Both the position numbers and the translations under genes were made by a program. From Pleurodeles waltl (Eukaryota > Chordata > Amphibia > Caudata > Salamandridae), in NCBI RefSeq assembly GCF_031143425.1, contig NC_090447.1, positions 845,437,760 to 845,501,759 of the forward strand: a DNA stretch of 64,000 nucleotides. Reading direction: 5' to 3'. Shown piece after piece: positions 45,460 to 54,973 of this stretch. The notes under the pieces were generated by a model, which was not told where the DNA came from, did no database searches, and saw only the letters and a program-made list of their open reading frames with translations. Every line of letters starts with the position of its first letter. Position 1 is the stretch's first letter.

Positions 45460-46687
45460 ACTTCAATTCCACAGCAGCATCTCTGGAGATCTTGACAGTA
45501 CCTTCTAAATCTCCCTTGTGTTGAGACCACTGCCTTCGGAGGCACCACTGAAGAGCCCTCATGTGCCAGCGAGCATGCGTGACCAACAGAATGCAGGAGC
45601 CGAACAGGCCGAGCAGACGAAGGACCTTGAGGACTGGAACTACCGCTCCATTTCGAAACATTGGAACCAATTCCTGAATATCTTGAATCCGCTGAGGCGG
45701 AGGAAAGGCTCGACTCAATGTTGTATCCAGTACTGCCCCTATGAACAGGAGGCGCTGAGAGGGCTCCAGGTGAGATTTGGGCACGTTCACCGAAAAGCCC
45801 AGGTCGAACAACAACTGGGTTGTTGACTGCAGATGATGCGACACAAGCTCCGGGGACTTGGCTTTGATCAACCAGTCGTCCAAGTAAGGGAATACTGCTA
45901 TCCCCTTCCTTCTGAGCTCCGCCGCAACCACTGACATCACCTTTGTGAAGACTCGAGGTGCTGAAGTAAGACCAAACGGGAGGACCGCAAACTGATAGTG
46001 CTGCGACCCTACCACAAACCGGAGATACTTCCTGTGCGACTTGAGTATCGGGATATGAAAGTAAGCATCCTGCAAGTCGACAGACACCATCCAATCTTCC
46101 TTGTTCAACGCCAAAAGCACCTGTGCTAGGGTCAGCATCTTGAACTTTTCCTGTTTGAGGAACCAATTCAAGATCCTCAGATCCAGGATTGGTCTCAACT
46201 GACCATCCTTTTTGGGAATCAGGAAGTATCTTGAGTAACAACCTCGACCCTTTTCCTGCTCTGGGACCAACTCTACCGCGCCCTTTGAAAGGAGGACTTG
46301 AACCTCCTGTTCTAGCAACAGGAGGTGTTCTTCTGAACAATAAGATGGGCAGGGCGGGATGAGGGGCGGGAACTCCCGAAAGGGAAGGGCGTAGCCTTTT
46401 CCCACAATGCCGAGAACCCAAGTGTCCGTTGTGATAGACTTCCACTTGTGGAGAAAACGCTGTAATCTTCCCCCTACAGGAGAGGAGTGAGTGGGAAACG
46501 GTGGAAGCCTAAGGCTGCTTCCCCTGCTGCACCCCTCCAGAGGACGAGGAAGAGGCAGAGTGCTGTTGAGAGGCTCCTCTGGTACGGACCCCACCCCTCC
46601 CCCTCCCTCTAAATGACCTATAGGGGAGGGAAGAGGCGGGTTGCTGGAACCTCCCCCGAAAGGAAGAGGAATAAGAGCCACGCCCAA
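45456..46687 (-). pseudogene. Reverse transcriptase of DIRS element 2 (frameshifted at 3' end)
   Basis: RT motifs are complete: SRYFLIPKKDG, SVDLQDAYFHIPI, LPFGLTSAPRVF, YLDDWLIKAK. The frame runs on past the place where element 1 stops, then is thrown out of register by the one-base deletion near 45453 and ends at 45392. It overlaps the last ~180 nt of gag in a different frame. If expressed it would give an RT lacking RNase H. Confidence 0.86.
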
Positions 46688-48629
46688 ATCCCCGAAACCT
46701 CCTGAAAATTCTAGAAGAGGCAGAGGAAGAAGGAGCTTGCAGTCCTAACGATTTGGCTGTGGCTCTGCTCTCCTTAAATCGTTCCAAGGCTGAATCTGCC
46801 TTGGCTCCAAACAGTCTGTCCCCATCAAACGGGAGGTCCAGCAGGGTCGACTGCACATCCGCAGAGAACCCTGAGTTTCGGAGCCAGGCCTGTCTTCTTG
46901 CCACCACAGCCGTGCCCATCGCCCTGGCCACCGAGTCGGTCGTGTCCAGCCCAGACTGGATAATCTGGGTCGCGGCAGCCTGGGCGTCCGAGACCACATC
47001 CAAAAGACCCTGGGGAAGCTCCGTGAATGAAGACGAAATATCATCCATCAGCGCATGGATGTACCTCCCCAGAATGCACGTGGCGTTGGTGGCCTTCAAC
47101 GCCAAACTGCATGACGAAAATATTTTCTTGGACTGCGCATCCAGTTTCTTGGAGTCTCTGTCTCCAGGCACCGTCGGGAAGGAACCAGGCGCTGACTTTG
47201 AGGAACAGGAGGCTTGCACCACCAAGCTCTCCGGCGTAGGGTGTCTAGAGAGAAAGCCAGGGTCAGATGGTGCAGCTCGATACCTCCTGGCCACAGCCCT
47301 ATGAACGGCCGAGGAAGACACCGGCTTCTTCCACACCTCCAACACCGGATCCAGCAAAGCCTCATTAAATGGCAAGAGAGGCTCAGCTGCAGCAGAGGCC
47401 GGATGCAATACCTCTGTCAGCAAATTCTGCTTTGCCTCTGCCACCGGCAAAGGCAGGTCCAAAAAGCTCGCTGCCTTCCTCACCACAGCATGAAAGGAAG
47501 CAGCCTCCTCCGTATATTCCCCTGGAGATGAAAGGTCCCACTCAGGGGAAGTGTCCAGCCCACTGGCTGTATCCAGACCATGCAGTCCGTCTCCAGAGTC
47601 CTCAATCTCTCCCTCCTCTAGGACTCGCTGGTACTCTTGCTCTTCTAAAAGACGGAGAGCACGCCTCCTCGAATGAAGTCTCTCCTCGATACGCGGAGTC
47701 GACATGGCCTCCGCCGACGTCGAAGAACGGCGCCGATCTCCAGAAGCATCTGACGCCGCGTCCGGCGCCACAGGCAGCTTCGGCGCCGAGGCAGGAGCCG
47801 GAGGACGAGGTCTTGGAGCCGATGGACCAACCGGAGTCACAGGGCAAAATCCTGACTTCGACGGAGGGGCAACCTCCGGGGCCGAAACATCCGAAGCCAC
47901 CGGAGCGGCCACCGACGCCGGCACCGGCGCCGAGCCCACATTCCCAAAAGGGAGAAAGGGCATAAAGGGTGCCGGCCGAAGAGGCGCAGGATCACCCAAC
48001 GAAAAGGCCAAGGGCCCCGAAGGACCAGCCGGAGCAGCTCCTGGAGCCATCTGCTGAAAGATGGTATACATCGCATTAAGAAACGCGGTACTATCGGCTC
48101 CAGGAGTGGGAAAAGCCGGATACTGGGGTGCCTGGATCGAGGGCGACCCCGACGCCGGCCTCGACGTCTGCGACGCCGGAGAAAACACAAGAGGCTGCAC
48201 CACCTCAATCACTGACGCCTGACCAGGTGAAGTCGGTGACGCCGGAGAGGGCAACGGCGTCGATGGATGCGGCGTGACCGTGGGGCTGACCTCCCAAGTC
48301 CTCCGACGCCGAGCCGAAGGTGACCTCGAATGAGACTCCTTGCTGGAGTGACGTCGTGAGTCTCTACGGCGCCGGGAGTCTCGATGACGCCGGTGAGACC
48401 TTGGCGAAGAAGACTTCTTATGATGTTTCTCCTTCTTCTTTGACTTTGCCATGAATAACTTGGCCTCGCGCTCTTTGAGGGCCTTCGGATTCATGTGTTG
48501 ACATGAATCGCAAGTCGAGACGTCGTGGTCGGAGCTCAAACACCATAGACAGTCGGAGTGAGGATCTGTAACTGACATCTTGCCCCCACACTCTCGACAG
48601 GGCTTGAAACCCGACTTCCTCTGAGACAT
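46509..48629 (-). CDS. DIRS Gag-like protein, element 2
   Basis: Same protein as 5664-7742: Cys/His-rich N-terminus (CRECGGK, CLWC, CDSCQH), Arg/Ser-rich basic region, Pro/Ala/Ser-rich linker, conserved C-terminal half, Gly/Arg/Phe-rich end. I start at MSQRKSGFKPC (48629), conserved with element 1. An in-frame upstream Met (48719) adds 30 residues that correspond to untranslated leader in element 1. Frame intact. Confidence 0.83.
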   Translation of the reverse strand: MSQRKSGFKPCRECGGKMSVTDPHSDCLWCLSSDHDVSTCDSCQHMNPKALKEREAKLFMAKSKKKEKHHKKSSSPRSHRRHRDSRRRRDSRRHSSKESHSRSPSARRRRTWEVSPTVTPHPSTPLPSPASPTSPGQASVIEVVQPLVFSPASQTSRPASGSPSIQAPQYPAFPTPGADSTAFLNAMYTIFQQMAPGAAPAGPSGPLAFSLGDPAPLRPAPFMPFLPFGNVGSAPVPASVAAPVASDVSAPEVAPPSKSGFCPVTPVGPSAPRPRPPAPASAPKLPVAPDAASDASGDRRRSSTSAEAMSTPRIEERLHSRRRALRLLEEQEYQRVLEEGEIEDSGDGLHGLDTASGLDTSPEWDLSSPGEYTEEAASFHAVVRKAASFLDLPLPVAEAKQNLLTEVLHPASAAAEPLLPFNEALLDPVLEVWKKPVSSSAVHRAVARRYRAAPSDPGFLSRHPTPESLVVQASCSSKSAPGSFPTVPGDRDSKKLDAQSKKIFSSCSLALKATNATCILGRYIHALMDDISSSFTELPQGLLDVVSDAQAAATQIIQSGLDTTDSVARAMGTAVVARRQAWLRNSGFSADVQSTLLDLPFDGDRLFGAKADSALERFKESRATAKSLGLQAPSSSASSRIFRRFRGFGRGSYSSSFRGRFQQPASSLPYRSFRGRGRGGVRTRGASQQHSASSSSSGGVQQGKQP

Positions 48630-48714
48630 TGTTACCGCAGAGAAGACTACGCAGCAGACAATACACTGTAACCACGAAGGTAACAGTAACTCCCTCGAAG
48701 ATAACCGTTTCGAA

Positions 48715-48914
48715 TGCACGGAAAAAAGGGAACTGTCATCGGCACGTCGGCGAGGACTTCTTATTGCCTGTATGACGTCAGACGGCGTCGCGTGGGCTAG
48801 AGTGACGTCCTCGTCGACGTGCAGAGACTAGTAAGAAGATTTCCGTCAAATGCTGGCGCCATGGGAGTATTCATCAGGTGAGGAATCCACAGGTAGTTGT
48901 ATCCATCAGAAGAC
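48715..48914. repeat. DIRS element 2 right (5') inverted terminal repeat
   Basis: Inverse of 42873-43110 minus the outer extension, upstream of gag. TGACGTCA at 48773-48780. Confidence 0.88.
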
Positions 48915-49480
48915 ACATTTTCCTCATACTTCAGTGATGCAAATTTCTGGAATCTGAAGGGAGCCACAAACGTCCTTCCACCCAGCATTCTCCCAAGTCT
49001 CTCAATGAAAATGGTACCTCACTTGTGTGGGTAGGCCTAGTGTCCGTGATAGGAAACGCCTCAAAACACAACGTGGACACATCACATTTGTTCCAATGAA
49101 AACTGATGTGTTTTTGCAAAGTGCTTAGCTGTGGATTTTGGCCTCTAGCTCAGTTGGCACCTAGGGAAACCTAGCAAACCTATTAATTTTTTTAAATTAG
49201 ACACCTAGGAGAATCCATAATGGGGTGACTTGTGGGGCTCTCACCAGGTTCTGTCACCCAGAATCCTTTGTTAACCTCAAAATGTATCTCAAAAAACACA
49301 TTTCCCTCTCATTTCAGCGATGCAAAGTTCTGGAATCTGAGGGGAGCCACAAACTTCCTTCCACACTGTATTCCCCTAAGTCTCCCTATAAAAATGGTAC
49401 CTTACTTGTGTGGGTAGGACTAGTGCCCGCAACAGGAAACGACCCAAAAGACAAGATCTTTTTGCAAAAAAAATGGAAGT
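48915..49480 (+). repeat. 382-bp units resuming after DIRS insertion
   Basis: Continues the unit broken at 42872 (left flank AATTTGTCTAAA, right flank AGACACATTTTCCTCAT; the intact unit has AATTTGACCAAAAAAACAC then TTTTTCCTCTCAT). About one further unit follows before Penelope-like sequence starts. Confidence 0.85.
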
Positions 49481-49739
49481 GACGAAGGGAGGGTGAGAAT
49501 AATTACAATTTATAATCCAAAGTCGCAGGAAATTGGTAGGAAATCTTTAAACATTGGCATCTGGTGAAATCGGATGCAGTAATTGGTCACAAGGTCTCAC
49601 TCTACCCTTTAATCACTTACAGAAAATCAAAGTCAATCAGAGTTATTAGTATGTAGTAACTTCACAGGGGATACCAAGCGAGGTGGTGGGCTAGAGAAGC
49701 AGTTAGGCATGCAGAGGCAAAAAGAATATTGTAACTTTT

Positions 49740-49976
49740 TTGCTGCCCAATGGACAGAAACAACATATTAATAAGTTTATTACATCCACCAGTAACATCT
49801 GTGTCTATTTTCTTACATGCCCGTATGGCTTACGTTATGTGGGCAGCACCATATTTCCGGTGAAGAAACGTACTTTAGAGCAATTAAAAATTATGATCAA
49901 TGTTACCCTGTTGCAAGAAATTGGCGAGAAGTGCATTCTCAAAATACTGATACACTTTCTTTCTTTGGCAGAGTGA
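49740..49976 (+). pseudogene. GIY-YIG endonuclease fragment of Penelope-like element
   Basis: The GIY-YIG domain nicks target DNA in Penelope-like elements. VYFLTCP...LRYVGST fits the two-strand signature (VY and YVG) with the Cys typical of Penelope versions. The frame is lost after ~49880. The domain's later Arg and Glu are not clearly in frame. Confidence 0.68.
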
Positions 49977-50681
49977 TGGCAACTATGTGAGGAGGCGACA
50001 GGGAAAGAAAACTTTGCAAAATGGAGTCAGTGTATAATATACGCTCAAACTGTAAGGCCCCAATGGGTTTAAACTCGGATGAGGAACTTTGTGTGCACAT
50101 CGGCTGAAAACCTTTACTTCCTTTCCTTCTTCTCTGCTTTGCTGCACATTAAAAGAACATGATTGTTTGTGTCACTTCATTCTTTTTGGCTCATCAGATT
50201 GCAAATTTATTTGGATTGTGAATTAAATTTTGTTTTGGGTATAGAGTTTCACTTTCTTAACAATTCTGAGAGTGCACTGTAGGTTATTAATTTTGGTGTT
50301 GTATTCCTACATTGACCTTAAAACAATATCATATTATGGTTTGGCAGGAGGACCACAATGCCACTGGGTCGTGGAAATTATAAGGGAATTTGACAAGTAT
50401 TCTTTGAGAGTTCTTATCATGATAAAGTGTCTATGATCATGTTGATGTTTTTTTCTGATGATGTAAAATGATTAATTTTGGCTGAATAATGAATGAGAAA
50501 TTATGTGCTTATAAAAATGTTTACATACATTCTCTCAACAATTCCCTCACAATATGCTTTCTAAACAAATGTAATGCAGTCTTTCTTCAGGGAAGGATGA
50601 GTTATAGTCTTTCTATTAGGTCTGTGATAATGAATTTCATCTGTTTTTAAAGGTGGTGGGGCTCTTATCTGTTTTACTGAC

Positions 50682-50711
50682 TGTGAAGAAGATCTCAGTT
50701 GAGGTCGAAAC
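50682..50711 (+). ncRNA. Hammerhead-like motif of Penelope-like element
   Basis: GTGAAGA-A, then a 7-bp stem (GATCTCA with TGAGGTC, one G-T pair, 2-nt loop), then GAAAC-ACGTTG. This is the layout of hammerhead motifs in Penelope terminal repeats. The first core base is G where C is needed, so it is probably inactive. Confidence 0.45.
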
Positions 50712-50895
50712 ACGTTGCCAATAAATCTTTCCTTGCAATGAACAAGCCTTGGAGTGCGAGTCTTTGGGGCATGTACTCAGTGGCGCCACACTTTTTGTTA
50801 TCATTAGCGGCTGCTGGCAAACCGCAACTCGCACACCCCCGTCTGGTGGATGTTGCTATGGATGCTGAACTTTATATATATATATATATTCATTG

Positions 50896-51119
50896 AAAAA
50901 CCAAAGGTTACAGGGATGTTCTAGTTAGGTTTTGAATTTACTCGCACAAAATCTTAGAAATTCAGCATTTAATGGTGCAGTTATTTCAAGTAACTGTAAC
51001 TCACGCCCTCACCATGCACAGCCTTCTGATCAATAATGTTTATTGCAAATGTTGCAGTGATAATATCAAAGATGCCAACGAAGGTGTCATTAGTAATATA
51101 AAATGTGAAGTAATAAGCT
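50896..51119. other. Unassigned
   Basis: Nothing recognised. Confidence 0.4.
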
Positions 51120-51490
51120 GCGCATGGTGAAGGAGGTCAGGAAACTCTTTCAGGAAGGCCTTGTTTGAAAGGGGAGATTCTCTTCCTGAAAGGTGGGGAG
51201 GCCCTTTTGGGCCTTAGCTGCTGCTTCCTGCTCCAGTGGGGAAAACAAACTGTGACGTCAGCACTCCTCGCGGCACGCTGATGTCACAGATGGGCCAGTG
51301 GGGGTACTGAGGTGACAGGGAAGCTCTTCGTGGTCTCCTAAAGGGTTTTAACCTAAAAGAAAACCTCTGATGCTTCACAACAGAGGATTTTTAAAATCCC
51401 TTCCTGGTGTTGGCCAATGGTCATGGCCAGTACCATAGAGGATGTGCGTGTGTCAGCTATTGGCTGACACACGCACTAATGGGGTTAAGA
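51120..51490. repeat. Hairpin-rich short repeat
   Basis: GC-richer than its surroundings. Perfect 14-bp stem at 51444-51457 and 51463-51476 (GTGCGTGTGTCAGC, 5-nt loop), plus CTGTGACGTCAGC / GCTGATGTCACAG at about 51250-51290. Likely a non-autonomous foldback. Confidence 0.55.
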
Positions 51491-52206
51491 ATAAAAAACA
51501 TACAGGATGTTTGTGCATAAGGTAGTTCACAAAAACATACGAGGTCCAGAGGGTCCCTTCTTGTAATCTGTTTGTCTCACTCTGTACGTGGTGGTCGCAG
51601 GTTTACTCATAGAGAATGTTATTAGCTAGCTTGTATGCAAATGATGTAAAACATTCACATTGAACATGTCTCAGTTATCTATAATGGAAGACACAGAAAG
51701 ATTACTGTCGGCCATGGTCATGCTACCAAAATCGTACCAAAAGAGGGATGTGTGCATAGCTCATACTGAAACGACAAAGCAGCAAAGCAGAAAAGAGAAT
51801 GGCAATCTTCAAGTTTGGTTGCCACAAGGCAAATTCCAATAATTTACTTACAATTTAAATGAGTATATAACAAAGTTACACCTACAAAATATGAACAGTG
51901 GGGAAGCAGCATTAGCAGTAAAAGGCATTTCAGGTGGTCACTAGTACCATAGATATCAACAAAAACAAAGGCATGTGGCAGGGTAACATGGCAGTCATAT
52001 ATGTTATAGATGTACTCAGAGCTGATTTTATCTCTGTTTACTTCCTGTAGCACAAAGCTTTCCAACACAAAGATTACCCACTTTGAGTGCTTCGCAGCAA
52101 GTTTTATGCAGATCCATCAAGCAGGTGTGCAAAAAAACTAATCAACTCACAAAGGATTTTTTGCTCTATAGAATGAAAACTGCTAAACAGAATTATATCA
52201 AACTTG
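51491..52206. other. Unassigned
   Basis: No gene or repeat family recognised. Confidence 0.45.
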
Positions 52207-52211
52207 GCATG
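52207..52211 (+). repeat. Target-site duplication of solo LTR, left copy
   Basis: GCATG, repeated at 54969-54973. Confidence 0.85.
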
Positions 52212-54968
52212 TGTTGGACCTGGCCCTTTTGGCAGGGTCATCCCCAATCTTTTTGCCTCCTTCCTCCTATTTTCTCTGACCTGTTTTTGTTGGCTTTAGA
52301 ACTCTGAGCACTTTACCACTGCCAACCAGTGCTAAAGTGCATATGCTCTCTGTGTGAATTGTATAGTTGATTGGTTTATCCATGTTTGCCTCATTTGATT
52401 TACTGGTAAGTCCCTAGTACAGTGAACTAGAGGTGCCCAGGACCTGTAAATCAAATACTACTAGTGAGCCTGCAGCACTGGTTGTGCCACTCACATTAGT
52501 AGCCCTGTAAACATGCCTCAGACCTGCCACTGCAGTGTCTGTGTGTGCAGTTTTAAAAATGCCAATTCGACTTGGCAAGTGTACCCACTTGCCAGGCCTA
52601 AACCTTCCCTTTTCTTACATGTAAGACACCCCTAAGGTATGCCTTAGGTAGCCCCGTGGGCAGGGTGCAGTGTATGGTTAAGGCAGGACATATACTAATG
52701 TGTTTTATATGCCCTAAAGGTGAAATACTGCCCAATTAGGTTTTCAGTGTTGCAAGGCCCATCCCTCTCATAGGTTAAAATGGGGGCTGCCTTTAAATAT
52801 GATTAAAGCATAGATTCCCTTTGGAAGCAGATAGACATGTGGAGTTTGGGGTCTCTGAACTCTCAATTTAAACATACATCTTTTAGTAAAGTTGGTTTTA
52901 AGATTGTGGCGGTCATTCTGATCCAGAAGACCGCCGGCCGGCCCAGCGGGACAGCCCCTTCAACAATGAAGCCAGCTCGGAATGGAGCCGGCGGAGTTGA
53001 AGGGGTGCGATGGGTGCAGTGGCACCCGTCGCGATTTTCACTGTCTGCTAAGCAGACAGTGAAAATCTTTGTGGGGCCCTGTTAGGGGGCCCCTGCACTG
53101 CCCATGCCAGTGGCATGGGCAGTGCAGGGGCCCCCAGGGGCCCCACGGCACCCGTTCCCGCCATCCTGGTTCCGGCGGTGGACACCACCAGAAACAGGCT
53201 GGTGGTAAGGGGGTCGGAATCCCCATGGCGGTGCTGCAAGCAGCGCCGCCATGGCGGGTTCCCTGGGCCAGCTGGAAACTGGCGGGACACCGCCGGCTCC
53301 CCTTTTCCGACCGCGGCTTTACCACCGCGGTCAGAATCGCCCAGGAAGCACCACCAGCCTGTTGGCGGTGCTTCCGCCGCACTCCGCCATGGCGGTCATG
53401 GACCGCCAAGGTCAGAATGACCCCGTGTGTTTGAAAATTCCACTTTTAGAAAGTGAGCATTTTCTTGCTTAAACCATTCTGTGACTCTGCCTGTTTGTGG
53501 ATTCTCTATCTGGGTCAGTTTGACAGTAGGGCTGTTTGCACCTCTCTCTAGACAGTGACATAAAGGGAGCTGGGGTGTAGCCTGCACAGCCATCTGTGCT
53601 AGGAGGGAGGGGAGGAGTGGTCACTCACACCTGAAAGGGCTTTGCCTGCCCTCACACAATGCAGTCTCCAACCCCGGTGTGTGTCTGGGGCCTGGCCTGG
53701 GCTAGGCAGGATTTCACAAACAAGAGAGACTTTCCTTTGAAGTAAGCCTACTTTAAAGGCCAACTAGCAGAAGAAGAGCACCCAAAACCACAGACTTTAG
53801 ACCACTTCTGGACATCAAGAGGAACCTCTGCCTGTAGAAGAGCTGAAGAGCTGAGGAGAAGCACTGCCCTGCCTGTGGCTGTGCTTTGTGGAGCTGTCCT
53901 GCAGTTGCTGCTTCTGTCTGGTGAAAGGGGACAAAGACTGGACTTTGTTGTGTATTCCTGCTTGTGAAGAAATCTCCAAGGGTTTGTCCTAAGCTTGCCA
54001 CCTGTTGTTGAAGTTTCAGGGCCATCAAAGACTTCCACTGCCAGCACCTGGACTCTCTGCTGAGACTCCTGCCCTGCCAAGTGGTGCCCTATCCAGTTCC
54101 TGGGGCCTTGACATGTGAAGCTGGCAGACCAAGATTGAAAATCCACACACAGACCGCCGGGGGGGCAAATTTCCGACACAACCTCTGACACGCGGCTGAA
54201 GAAACGATGCACAGCCGGCTTCGCGGCTGAAAACAACACTCCACCTACAGTGCGGCTGGAAGATCGATGCACGTGGCTGGAGAAACGACGTGCCACACCG
54301 CTAACGGAGGCTGGTAACATCGCAACCCGCAAAGCGTGGTTTTGCTGATACCGTGCAGCAAAATTTTCAACGAAAACCTTGCTGGGCGCGGAAAAATGGT
54401 GAAACGCCTGCCCAGACCCGAGAGCTTGCCCAGATCGACGCCTCGCTCTACTGCGGAGATGAAAAACGACGCATGCCGACCCGACCGGAGAAGAAGAAAC
54501 AGCGCACGGTCTCACTTGCGGGTGAGAAATCGACGCATCGCTAACCTTTTTCGACACACACTCACCCATGCGTGTTATTCTGACGCTACTCAGGTGCTTT
54601 TCAACGCTAACAGCGCAGTGTTTTTACTATTTACAAAAGGATTTAAGACTCCTTTGATTTAAAAATTAATAACTTGACTTGTGTATGTTAGATTTTTGTC
54701 ATTTTGGTCTTGTTTTGCTTAGATAAATGTTTCCTATTTTTCTAAAACTGTGTTGTGTAATTTTGTAGTATTTTCACTGAGTTACTGTGTGTATTGATAC
54801 AAATACTTTACACCTAGACTCTGAAGTTAGGCCTGCCTGCTCGTTGCAAGCAACCAAGGGGGTGAGCGGGGGTTAGCTGAGGATGATTCTCATTTAACCT
54901 GACTATAGTGAGGGTCCTTGTTTGGACAGGGGGTAACCTGACTGCCAACCAAAACCCCATTTATTACA
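52212..54968 (+). mobile_element. Solo LTR (2,757 bp)
   Basis: Begins TGTTGGACCTGG, ends TTATTACA, and is bounded by a 5-bp duplication (GCATG), with no internal region on either side. It is therefore an LTR left after recombination between the two LTRs of an element. Fragments of the same LTR occur at 17165-17650 (minus) and 18361-18785 (plus). A GC-rich foldback (52911-53422) is nested inside. No coding function is expected; the open frames within are incidental. Confidence 0.85.
52911..53422. repeat. GC-rich foldback nested in the solo LTR
   Basis: Ends are inverted (GGTCATTCTGA at left, GGTCAGAATGACC at right). Inner hairpins: 53036-53066 (TTCACTGTCTGC arms) and a perfect 25-bp-arm palindrome at 53085-53135 with one central base. 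A further stem lies around 53223-53254. Confidence 0.75.
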
Positions 54969-54973
54969 GCATG
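54969..54973 (+). repeat. Target-site duplication of solo LTR, right copy
   Basis: GCATG, matching 52207-52211. Confidence 0.85.

Larger units (their letters stand above)
42873..48914 (-). mobile_element. DIRS-like tyrosine-recombinase retrotransposon, element 2
   Basis: Same family and layout as element 1. Terminal repeats 42873-43110 and about 48715-48914, internal complementary region 43418-43528, gag 46509-48629, RT-RNase H 44601-46687, recombinase 43573-45459 (all minus). It sits inside a 382-bp repeat unit whose two halves can be read on either side, with no target duplication. Gag and recombinase are open; RT-RNase H has a one-base frameshift. Confidence 0.93.
49480..50895 (+). mobile_element. 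Penelope-like element, decayed 3' part
   Basis: Shifting plus-strand frames give the order of a Penelope C-terminus: KHWHLVKSDAVIGHKVSLYP and LITYRKSKSIR (49550-49650), the GIY-YIG endonuclease block VYFLTCPYGLRYVGSTI (~49800-49865), and NCKAPMGLNSDEEL (~50050-50095). Further on, a hammerhead-like motif (50682-50711) and a TA run (50877-50890) suit the terminal repeat. Many frameshifts; inactive. Confidence 0.72.

Noticed and set aside
46753..48057. Plus-strand frames opposite DIRS gag (also 5872-7405)
   Set aside because: Antisense shadows of the gag ORF caused by its biased codon composition.
53038..53434. Overlapping long frames on both strands
   Set aside because: They lie in a GC-rich palindromic foldback, where low stop density arises from composition and symmetry.
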